Shown: one piece after another, positions 1 to 8,111 of the stretch
How the letters are laid out: the number at the start of each line of letters is the position of its first letter
Numbering within the stretch: position 1 is the first letter of the stretch
Source: Myxococcota bacterium
GTDB taxonomy: Bacteria > Myxococcota_A > UBA796 > UBA9615 > JAKLKC01
DNA length: 58,990 nt
Assembly: GCA_023150875.1 (NCBI GenBank)
Contig: JAKLKC010000043.1
Location: 1 to 58,990, forward strand
Direction: 5' to 3'
The notes under the pieces: generated by a model
The model's database searches: none
Told to the model about the DNA's origin: nothing
Seen by the model: the letters and a program-made list of their open reading frames with translations, nothing else
Made by a program: the position numbers and the translations under genes

Positions 1-158
1 ACCCCCCCGCCCTACCGGACCTCCCGCTGGGGTGAACTTCACCGGCATTGGGCGCCAAGTGGATAGGCATGGTTTCTTCCTACCCAAGCCTTGTCTGCCG
101 CACCAAGTGTGTTGCCCCCCCTTCCCGTGGCGGCCGCGAGGGTTCAAGATCCGCGGAC

Positions 159-1529
159 GTGCGTCCCGTCGCCCTCGCCGCCGCCTCCGCTCGTCGCCAC
201 GTCCTGCCCGACGGCGCCTCCGTCGTGGTGCTGGACCACGTCCGCACCGGTGAGCGGGTCGTGCTCCGGGAGGCGGAGTTCCGCGCCCTCGGACTCGCGG
301 ACGGGGCGCTGGACCTGGACGGGATCCACCGCCGCCTCGCCGCCGAGCTGGGCGCCGCGGCCCCCGACCGGGCATCCATGGAGCGGGTGTTCCGCCGCCT
401 GGTGGACCGAGGGATGGTCCGGGACGCGGAGGGCGCCCCGGCGACGCCCCATCCGTCCCCGGCTCCGGCCGCTGCCCCGCAAGGCCCCGAGCCCGTGGAC
501 CTCGCCCCCGGCCTCCGCTTCGCGTGTGATGGCTCGGGGACCTGCTGCGCCATGTACGACGAGGTGGCGGTGGAGCCCCACGAGGCCGGTGCCCTCCTCT
601 CCGTCGTTCCCCCCGGCTGGCGCCGCCCGGCGGCGCAACTGCTGACCCCCGCCCGCCCCGGCGCGCCCGAGGCCGGCCACCACCCCGCCGCCTGGAAGGG
701 GCGCTGCGCCTTCGCCCGGGACGACGGGCGGTGCGCCGTCCACGCCGCCCTGGGGCCCGCCGCCAAGCCCATCGCCTGCCGCCTCTTTCCCCTCCACGCC
801 GTGCGCGCCGCGGGGCGACTGCGGGTGAGCCTGCGCCCCGAGTGCGCCTGCGTCTCCCGCTCCGCCACCGGCGGGACGACGCTGGCGGACCTCCTCACCC
901 CCGAGGTCCTGGGCGCCCTCGCGCCTCCCCCCGGGGAGGCTGCCCCCGGGACCGTCCACGTCGCCCCCGGGTTGGAAGAGCCCCTGGAGCGGTGGCTGGA
1001 GCGGACCGATGGGTGGATCGCCGGGATCGCCGCCGGCGCCGATCCGGTCGCGGTGATGGGCGAGGCCGCCGCCGCCCTGGGCTGGCCCGTCGCCCGCGCC
1101 CCCTTCGCGGGGCGGGGACAGCTCGGGACGCTGTCGGCGCTTCTGGACGGGGAGAGGCGACGCCTGAGGGGGCAGGTGCCCCCGGACGCGCCCCAGCACC
1201 TCGCCGCCGCCTGGGGGCACGACCTCCTGGAACGCCTGCTCGACGGCGACCCCCTCGGCCCCGCGCCGCCCCCCGGGACCGACGCCGGCCAGGCCGCCGA
1301 GCGACAGGCCGCGGTCGCCTCCCTCTTCGCCCTGGAGCCCCTGCTGGGGATCCACGCCGCCGCGGGCCTCGCCCACCTCGCCACCCTCCTCTGGCTCGCC
1401 CGGCGCGGCGCGGACCGGCTCCCCCCGGAGCGCCGGGACCCCCGGCTGGAGGCGATCTCCACCTGGCTGGTGCTGGACCGGACCCTGGGGCTCCGGGACG
1501 CCCAGGAGTTCGAGGTGATGACCTGGTGA
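159..1529 (+). CDS. PqqD-like domain fused to YkgJ-family Cys-cluster protein
   Basis: The N-terminal ~90 residues look like a PqqD-type winged-helix domain (a hydrophobic strand ending VVVLDH, then a 'LDLDGIHRRL' helix and a 'RLVDRGMV' helix). A YkgJ/CxxCxxCC-type metal-binding domain follows: a CDGSGTCC motif, a CAFARDDGRC pair, 'ACRLFPLH' and 'PECAC'. YkgJ proteins are thought to chelate Zn or an Fe-S cluster; the substrate is unknown. The C-terminal ~200 residues are helical and unassigned. The frame is open upstream with possible TTG (48) and ATG (69) starts, but those would add a low-complexity leader, so the GTG at 159 just before the PqqD-like domain is preferred. The gene converges on the ketosynthase pair, with only 31 bp between the stops. 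Confidence 0.75.
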   Translation: MRPVALAAASARRHVLPDGASVVVLDHVRTGERVVLREAEFRALGLADGALDLDGIHRRLAAELGAAAPDRASMERVFRRLVDRGMVRDAEGAPATPHPSPAPAAAPQGPEPVDLAPGLRFACDGSGTCCAMYDEVAVEPHEAGALLSVVPPGWRRPAAQLLTPARPGAPEAGHHPAAWKGRCAFARDDGRCAVHAALGPAAKPIACRLFPLHAVRAAGRLRVSLRPECACVSRSATGGTTLADLLTPEVLGALAPPPGEAAPGTVHVAPGLEEPLERWLERTDGWIAGIAAGADPVAVMGEAAAALGWPVARAPFAGRGQLGTLSALLDGERRRLRGQVPPDAPQHLAAAWGHDLLERLLDGDPLGPAPPPGTDAGQAAERQAAVASLFALEPLLGIHAAAGLAHLATLLWLARRGADRLPPERRDPRLEAISTWLVLDRTLGLRDAQEFEVMTW

Positions 1530-1560
1530 GGGCCCGGCGGGGGATCCGTCCCCGGCCCGC
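1530..1560. terminator. possible bidirectional hairpin between convergent genes
   Basis: The 31-bp gap between two convergent stop codons holds an imperfect GC-rich inverted repeat: a GGGCCCGGCGGGG arm facing a CCCCGGCCC arm around GGATCCGT. No T-tract follows on either side, so intrinsic termination is uncertain. Confidence 0.3.
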
Positions 1561-2874
1561 TCAGGCGACCGCGAGCACCAGGGCCGCGTGGGCCCCCTCG
1601 GGGGCGGCGGCCACCACCAGGGCGTGGCGGACCGGGCGGTCCTCGGCGGCGGACAGCGCTTCCTCCAGTCGCGGGAGGGGGCGCGCCGGTCGCGGCGGCG
1701 GGGGGAGGGCGCAGCGCCCGGCGAGCACCCGGACGGCGAGCCCCGCCCCCACGGCGCCGTGGGCGGCCTCGAGGAAGCCGGTGGCCGCCGTGTGGCAGGC
1801 CAGGCGGGCCCCGCCGAGCTGGGGCCCGAGGGCCTGGCGCAGGGCCTCCCACTCCAGGGCGTCCAGGGGGGCCCAGCCGCTCCCGGTGGCGAAGACCGCG
1901 TCGATCCTCGGCTCCCCCGCCGCCCGGGCGGCGCCCTCGATGGCCCGGGCGAGGGCCGAGGGGTCGCGGGAGGGGCGCCGGGGCGCCTCGGGGACTCCCC
2001 ACGCGGTCGCCCACCCCGCCACCCGGGCCAGGGGCGCGGCACCCCGGGCCAGGGCGGCCTCCCGCCTCTCCATCACCAGCACCGCCGCGCCCTCGGCGGG
2101 GACCATCCCCGGCGCGTCGACGTCGAAGGGGAGGCCCCCGGTCCCCGAGACGCTCCCCGGGGGGGCGAGGTGGCCCGAGTGGTTCCGGACCAGCAGCACG
2201 CTCTGGTTCACCCCGGAGCCCAGCCCGCCGGCGAGCATGAGGTCGGCGTCCCCGTCGGCGAGCACGTCCGCCGCCCCGCCCATCGCCTGGAGCCCCGCCG
2301 CCGCCGTCCCGATGAAGGTCTGGATCGGCCCCATGCACCGGCCCTGGATGGTGGCGTGGGCGCTGGGCATGGAGTTCATCAGCGAGAGGAACTCGAACCC
2401 GCTGAAGCGCTTCAGCTCCGCGCCGAACCGGGCGTACTCCGCCGCCCAGGCCCCCTCTTCCGCCCTCTTCCGGTCCGCCAGGGCGAGGGCGAGGCGGACG
2501 TACTTGTCGATGGGGGGGATGTTCACGTAGGAGCCGAGGTGGACCCCCCGCCGGGCGGCGCCCTCCTCGCCCAGGACGGCGTCGTCCAGGGAGACCACGC
2601 CGTCCGCCAGCGCCAGCCCCGTCGCGCCCACCGCAAGCGCGGTGTACCGGGTCATCGTCGCCGGACGCAGGGGACGTGCCCCGGGCAGCGTCCGCAGCGA
2701 CTCCCAGCCCAGGTCCACCCGGGCCGCCACGCCGGGGCCCAGGTCCTGGGCCGGCGCGTCCACCGGCGAGAGGGGAGCGCGCCCCTCCGCCAGGGCCGCG
2801 TCCAGGGCCGCGGGCTCGAAGCCGTGGGCGGTCAGCAGCCCGACCCCGGTGACGACGACGTCGGCGCCCCTCAC
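1561..2874 (-). CDS. ketosynthase-like protein lacking active-site Cys (KS-beta/CLF-like)
   Basis: Thiolase-fold protein of the 3-oxoacyl-ACP synthase II family, 437 residues. It starts with the family's 'VVVTGVGLLTAHG' and keeps the 'DADLMLAGG' segment. The nucleophile position is Ala: the canonical TAC motif reads TAA at about residue 192 (IGTAAAGLQAM). The NAHGTST His is replaced as well (FATGSGWAP). It is therefore probably not a condensing enzyme itself but a chain-length-factor-like partner of the active KS encoded just upstream. The GTG start overlaps the stop of that gene (GTGA), so the two are translationally coupled. No ACP, ketoreductase or acyltransferase gene is adjacent. Family certain; partner role inferred. 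Confidence 0.85.
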   Translation of the reverse strand: MRGADVVVTGVGLLTAHGFEPAALDAALAEGRAPLSPVDAPAQDLGPGVAARVDLGWESLRTLPGARPLRPATMTRYTALAVGATGLALADGVVSLDDAVLGEEGAARRGVHLGSYVNIPPIDKYVRLALALADRKRAEEGAWAAEYARFGAELKRFSGFEFLSLMNSMPSAHATIQGRCMGPIQTFIGTAAAGLQAMGGAADVLADGDADLMLAGGLGSGVNQSVLLVRNHSGHLAPPGSVSGTGGLPFDVDAPGMVPAEGAAVLVMERREAALARGAAPLARVAGWATAWGVPEAPRRPSRDPSALARAIEGAARAAGEPRIDAVFATGSGWAPLDALEWEALRQALGPQLGGARLACHTAATGFLEAAHGAVGAGLAVRVLAGRCALPPPPRPARPLPRLEEALSAAEDRPVRHALVVAAAPEGAHAALVLAVA

Positions 2875-4154
2875 CTCGCCCTCCCCAGCACCAGCGAGAC
2901 GTTCTGGCCCCCCAGGCCGAAGGAGTTGGACAGGGCGATCCGCACCCGCGCCTCCCGGGCGACGTGGGGCACGTAGTCCAGCGTGCAGGCGGGGTCCGGG
3001 CGGTCGAGGTTGATGGTGGGGTGGATCACGCCCCTCTCCAGGGTCAGCCCGCACACGATGGCCTCCACGAGGCCGGCGGCGTAGACGAGGTGGCCGATCA
3101 TCGACTTGGTGGCGCTCACCGGCACCTCGGGCGCGCGTCCCCCCAGGACCCGCTGGAGGGCTCGGGTCTCGGCGACGTCGTTCTGGACGGTGGAGGTGGC
3201 GTGGGCGTTGACGTAGTCCACCTGTCCCGCGTCGATCCCCGCGTCCGCGAGGGCCCGCTCCATGCACAGCGCCATGCCCCTCCCGTCGGGATCGGGGTCG
3301 GTGAGGCGCCAGGCGTCGGCGGAGACCCCCGTGCCCAGCACCTCGGCGAAGATGGGAGCCCCCCGGCGTCGCGCGCTCTCGTAGTCCTCCACCACCGCCG
3401 CCGCCGTGCCCTCCCCCACCACGAAGCCGTCCCGGTCGGCGTCGAAGGGGCGGCTGGCCCTCTCGGGGGCGTCGTTGCGGCGAGAGAGGACCCGAAGGAT
3501 CCCGAAGCCCGCCACCATCACCGGCGACAGCACGGACCCCGCGGCGGCGACGACCACCGCGTCGGCCCGGCCCCTGCGCACCATCCGGGCGGCCTCGTGG
3601 AGGGCGTGGGCCCCGCTGGCGCAGGCGGAGGCGACGTTGAAGACCTGCTCCGCCCCGGCGAGCAGGGCGATGGCCGGCGCCGCGGTGTCCAGCCAGAAGT
3701 CCTCCCCCGCCAGGGAGAGCCCGGCGCCCCCGACCCGGGCGAAGAAGGGGCGGAGGTCGGCGGTCCAGGGATCCTGGTCCAGGCCGACGGTCTCCAGGGC
3801 CTGGGGGCCGAAGGCGTCCAGGGCGGAGGAGCCGGTACCGGTGGCCACGCACACCGCGCGGCGCCGGGGATCGCCGCCCCGGGGAAGGCCCGACGCCTCC
3901 AGCGCGTCGATGGCCGACCTCAGGATGAAGCGGAGCTGCCGGTGGGTGACGCGGAAGGGCCCGACGGAATCGGGGACCTCGACGTCGTCCAGGGGGACCT
4001 CGGCCCCGATCCCGCTGGGGAGGGTGGAGGCGTCGAAGGAGCGGATCCGGGACACCGCCGACCGGCCGGCGACGAGGTTGTCGAAGAGCCCGGAGACGCT
4101 GGCCCCGAAGGGCGAGACCGCTCCGACCCCGGTGATGACGACGCGACGATGCAA
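2871..4154 (-). CDS. 3-oxoacyl-ACP synthase (FabF/KS-alpha type)
   Basis: Condensing enzyme of the FabF family, 427 residues. It would catalyse decarboxylative Claisen condensation of an acyl group with malonyl-ACP in fatty acid, aryl-polyene or type II polyketide synthesis. The complete Cys-His-His set is visible: Cys178 in SACASGAHAL, His318 in NAHATST and His355 in KSMIGHLVYAAG. The TTG start at 4154 is chosen because AGGAG lies 4 nt upstream and the family's 'RRVVITGVGAVSPFG' follows at once; the longer open frame upstream is Pro/Gly-rich. It is the first gene of a two-gene operon with the Cys-less paralogue. The nearest upstream gene (a universal stress protein) is divergent, with ~230 bp between. 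Confidence 0.88.
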   Translation of the reverse strand: MHRRVVITGVGAVSPFGASVSGLFDNLVAGRSAVSRIRSFDASTLPSGIGAEVPLDDVEVPDSVGPFRVTHRQLRFILRSAIDALEASGLPRGGDPRRRAVCVATGTGSSALDAFGPQALETVGLDQDPWTADLRPFFARVGGAGLSLAGEDFWLDTAAPAIALLAGAEQVFNVASACASGAHALHEAARMVRRGRADAVVVAAAGSVLSPVMVAGFGILRVLSRRNDAPERASRPFDADRDGFVVGEGTAAAVVEDYESARRRGAPIFAEVLGTGVSADAWRLTDPDPDGRGMALCMERALADAGIDAGQVDYVNAHATSTVQNDVAETRALQRVLGGRAPEVPVSATKSMIGHLVYAAGLVEAIVCGLTLERGVIHPTINLDRPDPACTLDYVPHVAREARVRIALSNSFGLGGQNVSLVLGRAR

Positions 4155-4386
4155 GGCGCTCCTGACCCGGAGGGCGGGGCCGAGGGGGCTCCGCGACGGA
4201 TGGGGACTCCCCGCGTCCCCCGGGGGTGGGGGCCCCGGTGCGCGCGGCGGCGCGAAGGATATCACAGACATCCGCCCCGACGGGGAGGGGGGGCGCTCCC
4301 CCTGGACCCCCCCGAGGGGTTAGGCTGTCGGTTCGGCTGGCGCGCCCCGGAGTAGGGCCGCCGGCCTGGACCCCGAGGGCCCCACG

Positions 4387-5214
4387 ATGTTCACACGGCT
4401 GCTGGTCGCCTCGGCGGCCTCCCCCCGGGCCATCCCGGTGCTGGCGGAGGCCCGCCGCCTCGCCGCCCTGTACGGAGCCCATCTCGCCGTCCTGCGGGTG
4501 GAGAAGCGGGGGGCCGCGGCGGAGGCCCGGCTGGAGGCCGACCTCTCCCAGGCGGGCTTCGCCCGGCCGCCGGACCAGGTGCTCTGGGCCGCCGGGGACC
4601 CCGCCCGGGCCATCCTGCGGGGCGCGTCGTCGTGGGAAGCGGACCTGCTGGTGGCGGGCGCGCTGGAGAAGGAGGGCCTGCTGACCTACTACGTGGGCTC
4701 CGTCGCCCGCCGCATCGCCCGGGAGGCGAAGGCGTCGGTGCTGCTGCTCACCGAGCCCCGGACCGAGACCCACGCCCTCCACCGCATCGTGGTGGACACC
4801 GACTTCGGCCTCGAAGCGGAGCGGGCCCTCAGGGTGGCCGCGGACCTGGCGCGCCGGCTGGGGGAGGGGCGCCTGTACGTGGTGCACGACGTCCTCCAGC
4901 CGGGCCTGAGCCTCGCCCTGGCCAGCTCCACCCCCGAGGAGGTGGAGCGGTCCCGCGCCCAGATCCTGGAGTCCCGGGAGGACCTGATGCGGGCCTTCCT
5001 GGCCCAGGTGTCGCTGCGGGACGTGGAGTGCGAGACCGCCGTCCTCATCGGCCGGCCGGGCTTCGCCACCGCCGAGATGGCGAGGGAGATCCACGCCGAC
5101 ATCCTGGTCTTCCCCGCCCGCCGCGGGCGCCTCGGGCTCCTGGACCGACTCTTCCCCAGCGAGGTGGAGCAGGTCCTGCGAGACATCCCCTGCGCCCTCC
5201 TCCTGGTGCGCTGA
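4387..5214 (+). CDS. tandem universal stress protein (two UspA domains)
   Basis: 275 residues forming two UspA-fold domains. Domain 1 spans about 1-120, ending 'AKASVLLL' with a 'YYVGSVARRI' loop. Domain 2 spans about 135-275, starting 'RIVVDTDFGLEAERAL' and ending 'IPCALLLVR'. The nucleotide-binding G-x9-GS signature is only partly kept in domain 1 and degenerate in domain 2, so ATP binding is uncertain. The stop is 11 bp from the GTG of the antiporter gene, and the pair is almost certainly cotranscribed. This arrangement of a Usp next to a monovalent cation/proton antiporter is common and suggests a cytosolic regulator of ion transport under stress. Confidence 0.85.
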   Translation: MFTRLLVASAASPRAIPVLAEARRLAALYGAHLAVLRVEKRGAAAEARLEADLSQAGFARPPDQVLWAAGDPARAILRGASSWEADLLVAGALEKEGLLTYYVGSVARRIAREAKASVLLLTEPRTETHALHRIVVDTDFGLEAERALRVAADLARRLGEGRLYVVHDVLQPGLSLALASSTPEEVERSRAQILESREDLMRAFLAQVSLRDVECETAVLIGRPGFATAEMAREIHADILVFPARRGRLGLLDRLFPSEVEQVLRDIPCALLLVR

Positions 5215-5225
5215 GGGGAGGCGTC

Positions 5226-6956
5226 GTGGAGAACCTCCAGTCCGCGGACGTCGTCGGCCTCTTCGTCCAGCTCGCCGCCCTCCTCGCCGCGGCCCGCCTG
5301 CTGGGGGAGGGCATGCGGATGCTCCGCCAGCCCCCTGTGGTGGGCGAGATCCTGGCGGGGATCGTGCTGGGACCGACGGTCCTGGGCCACATCGCCCCCG
5401 GCTTCCAGAAGGCCCTCTTCCCCATGGAGGGGCCCTCGTGGATCGCCGTGGACGGGATCGCCACCGTCGGCGTGGCCCTGCTGCTCTTCGTGGCGGGGCT
5501 GGAGATCGACCTGGGCGCGGTGCGGCGCCTGGGGCGGGCGGCGGTGGGGACCGGGGCGTTGGCGCTGGCGATCCCCCTCACCCTGGGCACGGCCCTGGGC
5601 TGGCTGGCGCCCGGCTTCTTCGGGGCGGTGACCAGCGCGGGGCACTCGCCCCTGACCTTCGCCCTCTTCTTCGGGGTCGCCCTCTCCATCGCCGCGATGC
5701 CGGTGATCGCCAAGACCCTCATCGACCTGGACCTGTTCAGGACCGACGTGGGCATGGTGGTGATGTCCGCCGCCACCTTCAACGACCTGGTCGGCTGGAT
5801 CGCCTTCTCCATCGTGCTGGGCATGATGGGGGGCGAGGCCCACGGCGCCAGCAGCGTGTGGGTGACCATCGCCCTGACCCTCGGCTTCACCGCCGCCTGC
5901 ATGACCCTGCTCCGGGCGGCCGTCCACGCGGTCCTCCCCTGGATCCAGTCCCGCATGAGCTGGCCGGGCGGGGTGCTGGGGTTCGTGCTGGTGCTGGCGC
6001 TGCTCGCCAGCGCGGCGACCGAGGCCATGGGGATCCACGCCATGTTCGGGGCCTTCCTGGCGGGGGTGGCGGTGGGCGACTCGGTCCACTTCCGCGAGCG
6101 GACCCGGGAGACCATCCACCAGTTCGTCACCAACGCCTTCGCCCCGATCTTCCTCGCCGCCATCGGGCTCAAGGTGGACATCCTGGCCCACTTCGACGGC
6201 CCGCTGGTGGCGACGGTGTTCGCGCTGGCCTGTGCGGGGATGATCGGCGGCGCCAGCCTCGGCGCCCGCTGGGGCGGCTTCCCCCCGCGGGAGGCCCTCG
6301 CCATCGGCCTGGGCATGAACTCCCGGGGCGCGATGGAGATCATCCTGGGCCTCCTGGCCTTCCAGGCGGGCCTGATCCGCGAGACGATGTTCGTCGCCCT
6401 GCTGCTGATGGCCGTGGGCACCTCGGTGATGAGCGGGCCCCTGATGAAGAGGGCCCTGGGCCTCGGGAACCGCAAGCAGCTCATGGACCTGCTCCGCCCC
6501 GCCCTGTACGTGAAGGACCTGGGGGCGGTGTCGTCCCGGCGGGCCATCGACGTCCTGGCCGGGCTCGCCTCCAAGGCCGCGGGCCTTCCGCCGGAGCGTA
6601 TCGCCGACGAGGTGTGGCGGCGGGAGGAGGAGGTGGGCACGGGCCTGGGGCAGGGGATCGCCCTCCCCCACGCCCGGATCCCCGGCCTGAAGCGGCCGGT
6701 GCTGGTGGTGGGTCGCTCGGCGGAGGGGATCCCCTTCTCGTCCCCCGACCAGGCGCCGAGCCACCTGGTGCTGCTGCTCCTGTCCCCCGCCGACGACCCC
6801 GTGGGGCACCTGGAGACCGTGGCCAGCCTGACCCGACGCCTCCACGACCCCGCCACCCGAGAGGCCGTCCACCGCGCCGCCACCTTCGACGAGCTCCGGG
6901 CCGCCTTCGCCACCGCGCCCGAGCACGGGGCGATGGCGAAGGTGGCGGTGTCCTAG
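5226..6956 (+). CDS. CPA2-type cation/proton antiporter fused to PTS EIIA-like domain
   Basis: About residues 1-410 are a Kef/NapA-like sodium/hydrogen exchanger membrane domain with 12 or so hydrophobic segments, including 'GEILAGIVLGPTVLG', 'LLLFVAGLEIDL' and 'NSRGAMEIILGLLAF'. About residues 430-576 are a PTS EIIA type-2 (fructose/nitrogen-like) domain with the phospho-acceptor His482 in GIALPHAR. The fusion suggests that phosphorylation or a related signal controls ion flux. The GTG at 5226 follows a GAGGGGAGG ribosome site; the long open frame upstream is a shadow of the stress-protein gene. Ion specificity (Na+ or K+) cannot be read from sequence alone. Confidence 0.88.
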   Translation: MENLQSADVVGLFVQLAALLAAARLLGEGMRMLRQPPVVGEILAGIVLGPTVLGHIAPGFQKALFPMEGPSWIAVDGIATVGVALLLFVAGLEIDLGAVRRLGRAAVGTGALALAIPLTLGTALGWLAPGFFGAVTSAGHSPLTFALFFGVALSIAAMPVIAKTLIDLDLFRTDVGMVVMSAATFNDLVGWIAFSIVLGMMGGEAHGASSVWVTIALTLGFTAACMTLLRAAVHAVLPWIQSRMSWPGGVLGFVLVLALLASAATEAMGIHAMFGAFLAGVAVGDSVHFRERTRETIHQFVTNAFAPIFLAAIGLKVDILAHFDGPLVATVFALACAGMIGGASLGARWGGFPPREALAIGLGMNSRGAMEIILGLLAFQAGLIRETMFVALLLMAVGTSVMSGPLMKRALGLGNRKQLMDLLRPALYVKDLGAVSSRRAIDVLAGLASKAAGLPPERIADEVWRREEEVGTGLGQGIALPHARIPGLKRPVLVVGRSAEGIPFSSPDQAPSHLVLLLLSPADDPVGHLETVASLTRRLHDPATREAVHRAATFDELRAAFATAPEHGAMAKVAVS

Positions 6957-7002
6957 CGGGGATCGATGGGGCCGGGTCGGGACCGCGGCGGGCGGGCGAC
7001 GC

Positions 7003-7701
7003 TTACGGGCAGCAGGCGACGCGGGCGGTCAGGACGTTGCTGAGGTAGAGGTACTGGGAGCGGGGGGAGGCGTCGCTGAGGGTGTGGTAGAGCCGGGCCT
7101 CCACCGAGAGGTTGCCGTCCACGCACTCCGCGTCCCAGGTGCCGTAGGCGTAAGCGTAGTTCACGCCCGCGCCCGCGTTCGAGACGTAGCCCGCGTAGGC
7201 GCCGTTCACGTACACGTAGGCCATCGCGGACACGTAGTCGATGGGGTTGGGGGACGAGGTGGTGATGTAGGTGGTGACCTGGTCGTAGTCGTAGTCGGAG
7301 GGGCCGGGACCGTCGTAGCGGTAGCTGTAGGCGGTGGCGCTGGCGTACCAGCTCGGGTCGCCGCCGAACATGGAGCCCGACCGGGTCCGGTCCGAGTAGG
7401 TCTTGTAGTCGTACTCGTAGCAGTAGTCCCCGACGGCGCGGGCGGCCCGCCGCGCGTTCTCGGCCTCCACCGCCGCGGGGTCCAGGGGGGGCTCCAGGTC
7501 CGAGTAGCGGACCGCCCCGCTCTCGATCAGCTCGGTGAGCAGGTGGACGCCCGGGGCGACCTGGGTGTGCTCCTCGGCGAAGTGGCCGTCGGCGAGGGAC
7601 GGCTCGAACTCGCCCGTGGCGGCGGGGATGGGAGCGGCCTCCTGGGCGCACGCGAACGGCGCCAGGGCGAGCAGGGGCAGGACGAAGGGAGAGCGGGCCA
7701 T
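7003..7701 (-). CDS. secreted Tyr-rich protein of unknown function
   Basis: 232 residues with an N-terminal signal peptide (basic MARS, hydrophobic core, likely cleavage after AFACA; a lipoprotein is also possible because a Cys sits near the end of the core). The mature protein is unusually rich in Tyr, Ser and Ala, with alternating patterns such as 'YCYEYDYKTYSD' and 'NYAYAYGTWD', which suggests beta-strands. It ends in a Cys pair (VACCP). GGAGG lies 4 nt before the ATG. Its stop faces the antiporter stop 47 bp away. I recognise no family. Confidence 0.65.
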   Translation of the reverse strand: MARSPFVLPLLALAPFACAQEAAPIPAATGEFEPSLADGHFAEEHTQVAPGVHLLTELIESGAVRYSDLEPPLDPAAVEAENARRAARAVGDYCYEYDYKTYSDRTRSGSMFGGDPSWYASATAYSYRYDGPGPSDYDYDQVTTYITTSSPNPIDYVSAMAYVYVNGAYAGYVSNAGAGVNYAYAYGTWDAECVDGNLSVEARLYHTLSDASPRSQYLYLSNVLTARVACCP

Positions 7702-7844
7702 GGGGCCTCCTTTCCGGGGGGTGGCCTACGCTACTCCGGTCGCCTTCCAGTCCGCAAGCCCCTGGAAGCGAGGGGGCGGGGCCGACGGGACGGGCAGCCC
7801 GCCCGGCACGCATCCTGCTCCGGCACTCCAATCGGAGATCCCCC

Positions 7845-8105
7845 ATGGAAGTCCTCGCCTGGGTCCTGTTCGGCCTGCTGGTCGGCGCGCTGGCCAAGCT
7901 CCTTCTGCCCGGGAAAGACCCGGGAGGCTGCGTCACGACCTCTCTGATCGGCGTCGCCGGCGCCCTCCTGGGGGGCTTCCTGGGGAGGGCGCTGGGGATC
8001 TACGGGCCCGGGCAGACCGCGGGGCTGGTGATGAGCGTCGTCGGCGCGGTCCTGCTGCTGCTGCTCTGGCGCTTCGCCGTGGGGCGGCGGATGCGGGGGG
8101 CCTGA
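7845..8105 (+). CDS. GlsB/YeaQ/YmgE-family (transglycosylase-associated) membrane protein
   Basis: 86 residues with three hydrophobic helices and the Gly-rich signature of this small stress-related inner-membrane family ('FGLLVGALAKLLLPG', 'GVAGALLGGFLGRALG'). Despite the old name there is no transglycosylase activity; the molecular role is unknown and expression is usually stress-linked. It is a single gene, 6 bp from the convergent stop of the TGT-like gene. Confidence 0.85.
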   Translation: MEVLAWVLFGLLVGALAKLLLPGKDPGGCVTTSLIGVAGALLGGFLGRALGIYGPGQTAGLVMSVVGAVLLLLLWRFAVGRRMRGA

Positions 8106-8111
8106 GGCCGG

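Noticed and set aside
80-2338. Long minus-strand open frame over the YkgJ gene
   Set aside because: Arg/Gly/Pro-rich composition without conserved motifs; a shadow frame caused by high GC.
731-2530. 599-codon plus-strand frame opposite the ketosynthases
   Set aside because: Low-complexity Arg/Pro/Gly product; the minus strand encodes clear ketosynthase motifs.
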